NCBI GenBank assembly: GCA_017516785.1
Contig: JAFXAV010000037.1
Span: forward strand, 1 to 17,187
Direction of reading: 5' to 3'
From: Oscillospiraceae bacterium
GTDB taxonomy: Bacteria; Bacillota_A; Clostridia; Oscillospirales; Oscillospiraceae
DNA: 17,187 nucleotides
In this document: in pieces, positions 5,836 to 13,091 of the stretch
Layout of the letters: the number at the start of each line of letters is the position of its first letter
Numbering within the stretch: position 1 is the first letter of the stretch
The notes under the pieces: generated by a model
Database searches by the model: none
What the model saw: only the letters and a program-made list of their open reading frames with translations
What the model was told of the DNA's origin: nothing
Position numbers and translations under genes: made by a program

Positions 5836-6685
5836 CGCAATCGTCAGAATCGTCCTCTTCTCCATCGCCATTCTGGTGCTGCTGGGTATTCTGATCACCG
5901 GACTGTTTATTGATATGTTCCAGTTTGATACGTCCACCAATGGACAAAATCTTCCCGTTGCCTTCGACGGCATTACCTCTCAGGGTGCTGTGGATGCAGA
6001 TGATATCAGGAATCTGGACATCGAATGGGTGTCAGGCACCATCACCATCCTGCATGACGAAAACACCAACCAGATTACAATTGCCGAAACCGGTTCTGAA
6101 AATGAAAAAGATGCCATGGTTTATTCCAAGACCGGCAACACGCTGAATATCCAGTACTGCAAAGATTCTATCAAATTCCCCTCTTTTGGCATTAATGTGA
6201 ACATCAGCAAGGATCTGTTCATCACCGTTCCTGCCGACTGGAGCTGCAACGAACTGAGCATCGACACCTCTTCCGCTGATGTCAATATCATCAATATGAA
6301 GATCAATGAAGTGGAATTCAACGGTGCTTCCGGTGTTTGCTATTTTGAAAACTGTACCGTTGATGAAATTTCCATGGATTCCGCTTCCGGTGATCTGGAA
6401 TTTTCCGGTGTTCTCAACAATCTGGAGTTTGACGGCGCATCTGCCAATGTGATGATCACCGTAACCAATATCCCCAACCGGATTGACATCGACTCTGCTT
6501 CCGGTGATCTGGAACTTTATCTCCCCGAAAACTGCGGCTTCACCTGTGAACTCACATCCTTGAGCGGTGATTTTGAATCGAATTTTGATACCGTCACCCG
6601 CAAAGGAACCCATGTCCATGGCGACGGCAGCTGCAAAATTACTGTCGATGCCATGAGCGGCAACGTAAGTATCTACAAACAATAA
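5825..6685 (+). CDS. DUF4097-family beta-strand repeat protein, membrane anchored
   Basis: A 286-residue protein with one N-terminal membrane segment (residues 8-29, VRIVLFSIAILVLLGILI) and an exported or surface-facing remainder that should form a right-handed beta-solenoid. At least seven short repeats of the form D-x-x-S-G-D-hydrophobic appear at about residues 147, 167, 186, 204, 223, 245 and 276, for example MDSASGDLEF and IDSASGDLEL. This is the DUF4097/adhesin-head pattern also seen in LiaG-like proteins. The start at 5825 has AAGGAGG eight bases upstream, inside the end of the previous gene. It is the last gene of the PadR operon and is followed by a terminator. Molecular function is unknown; a structural or sensing role at the envelope is inferred from the family and operon. 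Confidence 0.86.
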   Translation: MKTNAIVRIVLFSIAILVLLGILITGLFIDMFQFDTSTNGQNLPVAFDGITSQGAVDADDIRNLDIEWVSGTITILHDENTNQITIAETGSENEKDAMVYSKTGNTLNIQYCKDSIKFPSFGINVNISKDLFITVPADWSCNELSIDTSSADVNIINMKINEVEFNGASGVCYFENCTVDEISMDSASGDLEFSGVLNNLEFDGASANVMITVTNIPNRIDIDSASGDLELYLPENCGFTCELTSLSGDFESNFDTVTRKGTHVHGDGSCKITVDAMSGNVSIYKQ

Positions 6686-6690
6686 TAATG

Positions 6691-6734
6691 CATGAAAGAA
6701 CCCCCAACCAAAGCTGGCCGGGGGTTCTTCCATG
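6691..6734. terminator. Bidirectional terminator between the DUF4097 gene and icd
   Basis: A 10-bp stem (AAGAACCCCC at 6696-6705 with 6720-6729) is extended by CATG pairing at 6691-6694 and 6731-6734 after an A-C mismatch; the loop is 14 nt. The minus-strand isocitrate dehydrogenase gene ends at 6735, the very next base. The T-run is short in both directions, so efficiency is uncertain. Confidence 0.72.
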
Positions 6735-7847
6735 TTACAAGAGAGCTAATACTGCATCAGTATATTCTGCCGCGGTGGCGCCGCTGCCGTCGCTGTAAAC
6801 ATTGACAGTGCAGGCATCCAGTGCCTTTTCCAACTTTTCAGCTGCTTCAGCGCGGCAGATGTGTCTCAGCAGCATGGCTGCTGCCTTGATCATACTTGCA
6901 GGATTTGCATACTGACCCATACCCCGCTCGATCATGCGGGGTGCGGAGCCGTGGATGGCTTCAAACATGGCGTACTTGTCGCCGATGTTGGCAGAACCTG
7001 CGGTGCCCACGCCGCCCTGGATCTGGGCAGCCTCATCGGTGATGATATCGCCGTAGAGGTTGGGCAGCAGAACAACCTGGAACTGCTCCCGCAGAGGTTC
7101 CTTCAGAAGATTTGCGGTCATGATGTCGATGTAGTAGTCATCGACATTGATATCGGGATAATCCTTGGCGATTTCATGGCAGATGGCGGTAAATTTGCCG
7201 TCGGTCTTCTTCATGATGTTTGCCTTGGTGACAACGGCGAGGTTCTTCTTGCCGTTGTTTTTTGCATACTCGAAAGCAGCTCTTGCAATGCGCTTTGTAC
7301 CGGCATCGGTGGTGACCTTGAAGTCAACGGCCATGCCGTCGAGCTCCACGCCCCGGCTGCCCAGAACATACTCGCCTTCGGTATTCTCACGGTAGAACAT
7401 CCAGTCGATGTTCTTTTCAGGAATATTCACAGGACGGCAGTTTGCGTAGAGATCCAGCTCCCGTCGGAGGGTAACATTGGCAGATTCCATGGTGCCGCCG
7501 TGGGGGGTAGTGGTGGGACCCTTCAGCAGCACATCGCAGGTCTTGATCTCTGCCAGGACGTCGCTGGGCACTGCCTGACCGCATGCGATGCGGTTTTCAA
7601 TGGTCAGACCCTCCACCTGTTTCAGGACGATGGTACCTGCGGCGATTTCATCGGCCAGGAGCTTTTCGAGGACACGGGTGGCCTGGGCGGTGATGATGGG
7701 GCCGATGCCGTCACCGTCCACGACGCCGATGGTGATACACTTCTTGGTGGAGAAATCAGTCTTATCAGCACTCATGTTGGCAATTCTTGCCTGCTGTTCC
7801 TCCAGAATCTTGCGGAAAGCCTCACAGGCCTGGTTCACATCAAACAT
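6735..7847 (-). CDS. icd: Isocitrate/isopropylmalate-family dehydrogenase, probably isocitrate dehydrogenase
   Basis: A 370-residue beta-decarboxylating dehydrogenase that in this operon should oxidise isocitrate to 2-oxoglutarate and CO2. Key parts are VVDGDGIGP (42-50), the substrate-phosphate motif ESANVTLRRELDLYANCRP (121-139) with the isocitrate-type S-x-N-x-x-x-R-R, Y152 in FYRENTEGEY, K208 in VTKANIMKKTDG, the metal-binding aspartates near D241, D267 and D271, and the cofactor loop FEAIHGSAPRMIERG followed by YANP. An N-terminal extension of about 35 residues precedes the Rossmann-like start. NAD versus NADP use cannot be settled by eye. The ATG overlaps the aconitase stop (TAATG), showing translational coupling. 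Isopropylmalate dehydrogenase is the main alternative, but the aconitase and citrate synthase neighbours argue against it. Confidence 0.88.
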   Translation of the reverse strand: MFDVNQACEAFRKILEEQQARIANMSADKTDFSTKKCITIGVVDGDGIGPIITAQATRVLEKLLADEIAAGTIVLKQVEGLTIENRIACGQAVPSDVLAEIKTCDVLLKGPTTTPHGGTMESANVTLRRELDLYANCRPVNIPEKNIDWMFYRENTEGEYVLGSRGVELDGMAVDFKVTTDAGTKRIARAAFEYAKNNGKKNLAVVTKANIMKKTDGKFTAICHEIAKDYPDINVDDYYIDIMTANLLKEPLREQFQVVLLPNLYGDIITDEAAQIQGGVGTAGSANIGDKYAMFEAIHGSAPRMIERGMGQYANPASMIKAAAMLLRHICRAEAAEKLEKALDACTVNVYSDGSGATAAEYTDAVLALL

Positions 7848-9775
7848 TATTGTCCGCCCTCCTTGGTGTAGTTCAGGAGACCGCCTGCCAGCAAAATTGC
7901 CTGCTGGCGCTCGGTCAGATTGCAGTTGACATTGAAACTGAAGCCAGTATCATCGGTAACCGTCAGGACACCGGTCTTCATGCCTTCCACGATGCCGCTG
8001 ATGGTCAGCTTGGCATCCTGATCCAGCTTGTCGTAGTCTTCGGGATTTTCAAAGGTCATGGGCAGGATACCTGCATTGATCAGGTTTGCCACATGGATTC
8101 TTGCAAAGCTCTTGGCGATGACACCGCGGATGCCCAGATACATGGGAACCAGAGCCGCGTGCTCACGGGAGGAACCCTGGCCATAGTTACTGCCTCCCAC
8201 GATGATGCCATCCCCTGCTGCCTTGGCACGCTCCGAGAAGGTGGGATCGCATACTTCGAAACAGAACTTGCTGAGGAACGGAATATTGGATCGGTAAGGC
8301 AGGATCTTGGCACCCGCAGGCATGATATGGTCAGTGGTGATGTTATCGCCCACCTTCAGCACCAGCTGAGCGGCCAGAGAATCGGTGAACGCCTTGCTCT
8401 TGGGGAATTCCTTGATGTTGGGGCCACGGAGCACCTGGGCGGCTTCTGCCTCTTCTACGGGTACGGGAGCCAGCACGGCGGAGTCGTTGACCAGGAACTT
8501 TTCGGGCATCTGAATGGTCAGAGGCTGAGAAATGGTGGTGGGATCCGTAATATAACCTGTCAGTGCGGAAGCAACCGCAGTCTCAGGAGAGACCAGGTAG
8601 ACCTGACCATCCTTGGTGCCGCTGCGGCCCAGGAAATTACGGTTAAAGGTACGAAGGGAAACGCCGCCGGAATTGGGGCTGAAGCCCATGCCGATGCAGG
8701 GGCCGCAGGCACATTCCAGAACCCGGGCACCGCTGGCGAGGATATCGGACAGTGCGCCACAGTCGGCCAGCATAGTCAGCACCTGACGGGAACCGGGAGA
8801 TACAGAAAGGCTGACAGAAGGATCAATGGTCTTGCCCTTCAGCATAGCAGCAACCTTCAGAAGATCCATCAGGGAAGAATTGGTGCAGGAGCCGATGCAG
8901 ACCTGGTCCACCTTCACGCCCTTCAGAGATGCGACTTCCACCACATTGTCGGGGCTGTGTGGACAGGCGATCATGGGCTTCAGAGCGGACAGATCGATAT
9001 CGATGATCCGGTCATAGACTGCATCGGGATCGCTTGCCAGAGGCGTATAATCTTCACCTCTGCCCTGGGCGATGAGGAACTGCTCGGTGATCTCATCGGA
9101 GGGGAAAATGGAGGTGGTGGCACCCAATTCGGTGCCCATGTTGGTGATGGTGCCGCGCTCGGGAACGCTCAAAGTCTTGATGCCAGGGCCGCCCCATTCC
9201 ACGATGGCGCCCACGCCTCCCTTGACGGACAGGATGCGCAGCAGCTCCAGGGAAACGTCCTTGGCCGTGACGTAGGGATTCAGCTTGCCGGTGAGGTTGA
9301 CCTTGAACATCTTGGGCATGGTGATGTAGTAAGCGCCGCCGCCCATGGCAACAGCCACGTCAAGGCCGCCCGCGCCGAAGGCCAGCATGCCGATGCCGCC
9401 GCCGGTGGGGGTATGGGAGTCGGAGCCGATGAGAGTCTTGCCGGGCTTGCCGAAACGCTCCAGATGCACCTGATGACAAATGCCGTTGCCGGGGCGGGAG
9501 AAATAAACGCCGTGCTTGGCGGTTACGGTCTGTAAGTAACGGTGGTCATCGCCATTTTCAAATCCGCACTGCAGGGTATTGTGGTCAACGTAGGCAATGC
9601 TCAGCTCCGTCTTGACTCTAGGGATGCCCATAGTCTCAAATTCCAGATAGGCCATGGTGCCGGTAGCATCCTGGGTCAGGGTCTGGTCGATTCTCAGGGC
9701 AACTTCAGAGCCAGGAGTCATGTCGCCGGAAACCAGATGGGCGGCGATGATTTTCTGTGCAATTGTCTTACCCAT
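7847..9775 (-). CDS. acn: Aconitate hydratase (aconitase)
   Basis: A 642-residue [4Fe-4S] hydro-lyase that interconverts citrate and isocitrate through cis-aconitate. The three cluster cysteines are visible: C297 in CIGSCTNSS, and C357 and C360 in CACGPCIGMG. Other hallmarks are SDSHTPTGGGIGMLAFGAGG (118-137), FPSDEITEQF, VSPGSRQVL, NRNFLGRSG, and in the C-terminal swivel domain GDNITTDHIMPAG and NYGQGSSREHAALVP with the catalytic serine-arginine pair. The length fits the compact bacterial aconitase type rather than the ~890-residue AcnA or AcnB. The ATG at 9775 has GGGAGG eight bases upstream; the ATG at 9808 lies inside the regulator gene and lacks an RBS. It overlaps the GntR gene by 8 nt and the dehydrogenase gene by 1 nt. 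Confidence 0.94.
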   Translation of the reverse strand: MGKTIAQKIIAAHLVSGDMTPGSEVALRIDQTLTQDATGTMAYLEFETMGIPRVKTELSIAYVDHNTLQCGFENGDDHRYLQTVTAKHGVYFSRPGNGICHQVHLERFGKPGKTLIGSDSHTPTGGGIGMLAFGAGGLDVAVAMGGGAYYITMPKMFKVNLTGKLNPYVTAKDVSLELLRILSVKGGVGAIVEWGGPGIKTLSVPERGTITNMGTELGATTSIFPSDEITEQFLIAQGRGEDYTPLASDPDAVYDRIIDIDLSALKPMIACPHSPDNVVEVASLKGVKVDQVCIGSCTNSSLMDLLKVAAMLKGKTIDPSVSLSVSPGSRQVLTMLADCGALSDILASGARVLECACGPCIGMGFSPNSGGVSLRTFNRNFLGRSGTKDGQVYLVSPETAVASALTGYITDPTTISQPLTIQMPEKFLVNDSAVLAPVPVEEAEAAQVLRGPNIKEFPKSKAFTDSLAAQLVLKVGDNITTDHIMPAGAKILPYRSNIPFLSKFCFEVCDPTFSERAKAAGDGIIVGGSNYGQGSSREHAALVPMYLGIRGVIAKSFARIHVANLINAGILPMTFENPEDYDKLDQDAKLTISGIVEGMKTGVLTVTDDTGFSFNVNCNLTERQQAILLAGGLLNYTKEGGQ

Positions 9776-10418
9776 GGTTGATACCTCCCAGCATATGCTC
9801 CTTGGCATTTTCGATATGTTTGGTAGTCAGCTCATTGGCCAGCTCTGCGTTGCCGGAAACAATAGCTTCGTACATTTCACGGTGTTCTTTCATGGTCTTT
9901 TCCGTTCTTTCCCAGTCGCCCCAGGAAATACGGCGGTAGCGGCGGGTCTTGCGGTGCAGAGGAATCAGGGTGTCCAGAATGACAGTGCGCTTGCTCAGCA
10001 GGCAGATGGCATCATGGAACTGATCGTCCACCTGGCGCAGCCGGTCTGCGTCCCGCTTGGTAAAATAGAATTCCTGAAGATCCACGATGTGGGCCAGCTC
10101 CTTGCGGCCTTCCTCGGTCATATTGATGGTGGCATAGTAGGCAGCGAGACCTTCAATCCGCTGACGGATGTTCATGATATCCAGCAGATCATCCTCGGTG
10201 ATACCCAGAACGATGCTTCCTTTGCCTGCATCGGCAATGAGCCGCTCCTGTTCCAGCCGGCGCAGCGCTTCCCGGATGGGAGTACGGCTGACACCCAGCT
10301 GTTCCACCAGCTTCAGCTCGGTGAGAATCTCACCCTTGGGGTAAACGCCCTGGATGATGTCGTTTTCCAGTTTGTCAAAAACCTGATCCGCCAGGGATGT
10401 GCTTTTAAAACTTCTCAT
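9768..10418 (-). CDS. GntR-family (FadR/FCD subfamily) transcriptional regulator
   Basis: A 216-residue regulator with an N-terminal GntR winged helix (SLADQVFDKLENDII, LTELKLVEQLGVSRTPIREA, then LRRLEQERLI with the wing KGSIV to about residue 72) and an all-helical C-terminal FCD effector domain. The FCD domain has the usual candidate metal ligands around D132/H135, H179 and H201. The effector is probably an organic acid such as citrate or a related carboxylate, inferred from the operon. The ATG at 10418 is preceded by GGGAGG seven bases upstream and lies 13 nt after the Re-citrate synthase stop. The gene sits inside the operon it most likely controls. A palindrome TTGTATACAA at the operon promoter fits the general GntR/FCD operator pattern. 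Confidence 0.92.
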   Translation of the reverse strand: MRSFKSTSLADQVFDKLENDIIQGVYPKGEILTELKLVEQLGVSRTPIREALRRLEQERLIADAGKGSIVLGITEDDLLDIMNIRQRIEGLAAYYATINMTEEGRKELAHIVDLQEFYFTKRDADRLRQVDDQFHDAICLLSKRTVILDTLIPLHRKTRRYRRISWGDWERTEKTMKEHREMYEAIVSGNAELANELTTKHIENAKEHMLGGINHG

Positions 10419-10431
10419 CGTGTTACCTCCC

Positions 10432-11808
10432 TCATTTCCGGGTATACTGGCCCGGAGCAAGCTGTTCAATCTTCTCTTCCAGTTCGCGGTCGGTCATGGC
10501 CGTCTGACGGCCCTCTTCATACTGTGCGTCCACCCATTCCTTCATGGAAACAACCAGAGGGGAACGCTTGTCCAGAGCCTTGTCCCCTTCCAGACGGAAG
10601 GTCTGGTTGATCCAGTAAGCAATGCCAGCAAGGCCGGAGGTCTTGCTGATCTGGACGGATGCGGGGCGGTTCAGAATCTTCTTGGTATCAAAAATAGTAT
10701 AAATTTCTTCATCCTTCATCAGGCCGTCGGCGTGAATGCCTGCCCGTGTCTGATTGAAGGCGCGGCCAGCGTAAGGAGTCATGGGCGGAATTTCATAGCC
10801 GATCTCATGCTGGAAATAATCTGCAATCTCGGTGATGACCGTGGGATCCATGCCGTCCAGGCTGCCTCTCAGGGAAGCGTACTCAAAGACCATGGCTTCC
10901 AAAGGCACATTGCCGGTGCGCTCACCGATGCCAAGCAAACTGCAGTTGACAGCGCAGGCACCGTAAAGCCATGCGGTGGATGCATTGGCAACAGCCTTAT
11001 AGAAATCGTTGTGACCGTGCCACTCCAGATACTCACTGGGAACATCGGAATAGTGCTGCAGACCGTAGATGATACCGGCAACGGACCGTGGCATGGCAGC
11101 TTCCGTATAGGGAACTCCATAACCCATGGTGTCACAGGCACGGATCTTGACAGGAATGCCGGCTTCCCGGGAAAGCTGCTGCAGCTCATTGACGAAGGGA
11201 ACCACAAAGCCGTAGAAGTCGGCTCTGGTGATGTCTTCCAGATGGCAGCGGGGCACGACACCGGCATCAAAGGCATCCTTGATGGTACCGAGATAGAAAT
11301 CCAGGCACTGGGAACGGGTCATGTTCATCTTCTTGAAGATGTGGTAGTCAGAGCAGCTGACCAGAATACCCGTTTCCTTCAGACCCAGATCACGGACGAG
11401 CTGGAAGTCCTTCTTGCTGGCCCGGATCCAGCTGGTGATTTCCGGGAACTTGAGATCAAGAGATAGACACTTTTCCAGTGCTTCCCGGTCTTTCTTGCTG
11501 TAGATAAAGAATTCCGTCTGGCGGATGATGCCGTAAGGGCCACCCAGCTTGGAAAGCAGCTTGTAGATATTGACGATCTGATCAACACTGTAGGGTTCCA
11601 CAGACTGCTGACCGTCGCGAAGAGAGGTATCGGTAATCCAGATTTCTTCCGGCATGCTCATAGGAACACGGCGGTGGTTGAATGCAACCTTGGGAATGGT
11701 GCCATAGGAATAGACATCCCGATGGAGATTAGGTTCCGTTACGTCCTGCAGAGAGTACTTATAGGACTTCTTCTCCAAAAGGTTGGTCTTGCTGGAAATT
11801 TCAAGCAT
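10432..11808 (-). CDS. Re-citrate synthase (homocitrate/isopropylmalate synthase-type)
   Basis: A 458-residue DRE-TIM metallolyase similar to homocitrate and 2-isopropylmalate synthases. The motif ITDTSLRDGQQS (58-69; R64, D65), E99, the HLED element (E191), the metal-binding WHGHND (H264, H266) and GIGERTGN (293-300) are all present. With aconitase and isocitrate dehydrogenase in the same operon, the best call is the stereochemically distinct Re-citrate synthase, which condenses acetyl-CoA and oxaloacetate in anaerobes lacking ordinary Si-citrate synthase and was first identified at gene level in Clostridium kluyveri. The roughly 50-residue N-terminal extension before the barrel and the overall length fit that group. 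Homocitrate synthase is the alternative but has no context here. The ATG at 11808 has GAAGGAG about nine bases upstream. It is the first gene of the four-gene operon. Confidence 0.87.
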   Translation of the reverse strand: MLEISSKTNLLEKKSYKYSLQDVTEPNLHRDVYSYGTIPKVAFNHRRVPMSMPEEIWITDTSLRDGQQSVEPYSVDQIVNIYKLLSKLGGPYGIIRQTEFFIYSKKDREALEKCLSLDLKFPEITSWIRASKKDFQLVRDLGLKETGILVSCSDYHIFKKMNMTRSQCLDFYLGTIKDAFDAGVVPRCHLEDITRADFYGFVVPFVNELQQLSREAGIPVKIRACDTMGYGVPYTEAAMPRSVAGIIYGLQHYSDVPSEYLEWHGHNDFYKAVANASTAWLYGACAVNCSLLGIGERTGNVPLEAMVFEYASLRGSLDGMDPTVITEIADYFQHEIGYEIPPMTPYAGRAFNQTRAGIHADGLMKDEEIYTIFDTKKILNRPASVQISKTSGLAGIAYWINQTFRLEGDKALDKRSPLVVSMKEWVDAQYEEGRQTAMTDRELEEKIEQLAPGQYTRK

Positions 11809-11848
11809 AGGGATTCGCTCCTTCCGTGGGTTTTGCTTTCTTGTTTCT

Positions 11849-11858
11849 TTGTATACAA
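11849..11858. promoter_or_regulatory. Candidate operator for the co-encoded GntR/FCD regulator
   Basis: A perfect 10-bp palindrome, TTGTATACAA, begins at the last base of the -10 and covers the predicted transcription start of the TCA operon. FCD-type GntR proteins typically bind short palindromes with TTGT/ACAA half-sites, so this position fits autorepression. Inference from motif and position only. Confidence 0.55.
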
Positions 11859-11885
11859 TTATACTTCAATACATGTTCTTGTCAA
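11858..11885 (-). promoter_or_regulatory. Promoter of the Re-citrate synthase / TCA operon
   Basis: On the minus strand a perfect -35 TTGACA (11885-11880) and a perfect -10 TATAAT (11863-11858) are separated by 16 bp. The start codon at 11808 is about 50 nt downstream of the -10. Such a strong promoter suggests control by repression. Confidence 0.8.
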
Positions 11886-11929
11886 GAAAAAAGTCTTTTG
11901 GGCTCAGTAGATTTTTCCCAAAACCGGAG

Positions 11930-11935
11930 TATAAT
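11930..11935 (+). promoter_or_regulatory. Possible -10 box for the alpha/beta hydrolase gene
   Basis: A perfect TATAAT lies 31 nt upstream of the start at 11967, but no convincing -35 is present at the proper distance (TAGATT at 11908-11913 is the best). The inverted repeat TTTTGGG (11896-11902) and CCCAAAA (11917-11923) surrounds the -35 position. Confidence 0.42.
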
Positions 11936-11966
11936 AATTGTGAGATTTTACAAAGGTGGCATCCTC

Positions 11967-12941
11967 ATGGCTTTCGCAGCAATCGCATCTACCATTATCG
12001 TTCTGATTCTTTTGATCAGCTGGTATACCTACAAAACAGCATTTTTCTCCCCAAAAAGTAAACGATATACCCCCGATGACCCGCTGGAAGGCAAACAATA
12101 TGAAGCGGTTGCGGACAATATTCACCGCATCGCCCATATCATGGAGCGGTATTCCTTTGAGCCTGTGACCATTGAATCCTATGACGGTCTGAAGCTTTAT
12201 GGACGATATTACCATATGAAAGACGGCGCGCCTGTGGAAATTCTGATGCACGGCTACCGCAGTCATGCCTACCGGGACTGCAGCGGCGGTCATGCTCTTG
12301 CCAGGAAAATGGGATTCAATACCCTGGTCATTGACCAGCGGGCTCATGGAAAAAGCGAAGGCCACACCATCTGCTTTGGTGTGAAGGAACGGTTTGACTG
12401 CCTCAGCTGGATCAGATACGCCAATGCCCGCTTTGGCGATGATACTCCCATCATTCTCTCCGGTCTTTCCATGGGCGCGGCCACAGTCCTGATGGCTTCC
12501 GGTCTTGACCTCCCCTCCAATGTAGCCTGCATCATGGCAGACTCCCCTTACTCTGCCCCCTGCGCCATCATCGAAAAGGTCTGCGCAGACCGCCGCTACC
12601 CTGTTGCCCTTTGCCGCCCGTTTCTCCATCTGGGGGTCCTGCTTTACGGCGGTTTCCGGCTGAACGCATGCACCGCAATGGATGCCGTCTCCCATGCCAA
12701 AGTTCCGATTCTTCTGATTCACGGTGACGCAGACCACTTCGTTCCCTGTTCCATGACACCGGAGATCGCCAGATGCTGCGCTTCCCGGGTAGAAGTACAG
12801 ATTTTCCCTGATGCAGGACACGGTCTTTGCTATATGACTGATCCCATCCGTTATGAACATGTGGTGTGTGACTTTCTTTGTTCCATTCCCTCCCTGCATG
12901 ACACCATCGACAAAGATTACACACCCGGAAAGAGACCATAA
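11967..12941 (+). CDS. Membrane-anchored alpha/beta hydrolase
   Basis: A 324-residue serine hydrolase with a single N-terminal membrane segment (residues 3-19), followed by a linker and the alpha/beta hydrolase core. The likely catalytic triad is S168 in GLSMGAA, D256 in HGDADHFVP and H285 in DAGHGLCY. HGYRSHAYRD (95-104) should supply the oxyanion hole, and DQRAHGKSEG follows the usual strand 4. The organisation matches BAAT/YqkD-like hydrolases with a TM anchor, common in Firmicutes; the substrate is unknown. It is cysteine-rich for this class. The start at 11967 is chosen because AAAGGTGG lies seven bases upstream, whereas the 5' extension to 11826 runs through the divergent promoters. It is a single-gene unit, divergent from the TCA operon. 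No clear terminator follows it. Confidence 0.88.
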   Translation: MAFAAIASTIIVLILLISWYTYKTAFFSPKSKRYTPDDPLEGKQYEAVADNIHRIAHIMERYSFEPVTIESYDGLKLYGRYYHMKDGAPVEILMHGYRSHAYRDCSGGHALARKMGFNTLVIDQRAHGKSEGHTICFGVKERFDCLSWIRYANARFGDDTPIILSGLSMGAATVLMASGLDLPSNVACIMADSPYSAPCAIIEKVCADRRYPVALCRPFLHLGVLLYGGFRLNACTAMDAVSHAKVPILLIHGDADHFVPCSMTPEIARCCASRVEVQIFPDAGHGLCYMTDPIRYEHVVCDFLCSIPSLHDTIDKDYTPGKRP

Positions 12942-12957
12942 ATTTTATCGTTTTCGC

Positions 12958-12986
12958 TTTACAGTTGAAACGTTTCATGGTATATT
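12958..12986 (+). promoter_or_regulatory. Promoter of pulA with a LacI/CcpA-type operator in the spacer
   Basis: TTTACA (12958-12963) and TATATT (12981-12986) are spaced by exactly 17 bp. The spacer contains a perfect 12-bp palindrome with central CG, TGAAACGTTTCA (12966-12977), typical of LacI-family repressor sites and close to catabolite-responsive elements. Occupancy would block polymerase directly. The leader to the start codon is about 100 nt. Confidence 0.7.
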
Positions 12987-13091
12987 ATATAAAGTATTGC
13001 TGTCTGCTCAAAATCCCGTTTGTTACCCCTTGCCGCGTTACTGACAGCGTCCCAACAGAAACCACAACACATGACAAGGAGCACCAACCCA

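Noticed and set aside
7787..9535. Long plus-strand open frame of 582 codons
   Set aside because: It lies wholly antisense to the aconitase and dehydrogenase genes, lacks an RBS, and has a low-complexity His/Gly/Gln-rich composition typical of an antisense shadow.
9773..9808. Aconitase start at 9808
   Set aside because: The extra 11 residues lie in the regulator gene, without an RBS; GGGAGG fits the ATG at 9775.
10432..11808. Annotation of the DRE-TIM protein as 2-isopropylmalate or homocitrate synthase
   Set aside because: No leucine, lysine or nitrogen-fixation genes are near, whereas aconitase and isocitrate dehydrogenase are in the same operon; Re-citrate synthase explains the context better, though phylogeny is needed to prove it.
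11826..11966. In-frame 5' extension of the alpha/beta hydrolase
   Set aside because: It would cross the divergent promoter region and has no RBS at its ATG, while AAAGGTGG stands correctly before the ATG at 11967.
13020..13091. In-frame 5' extension of the pullulanase that might mimic a signal peptide
   Set aside because: The stretch MLPLAALLTA is short, lacks an RBS and a basic N terminus, and the AAGGAG at 13076-13081 supports the start at 13092.
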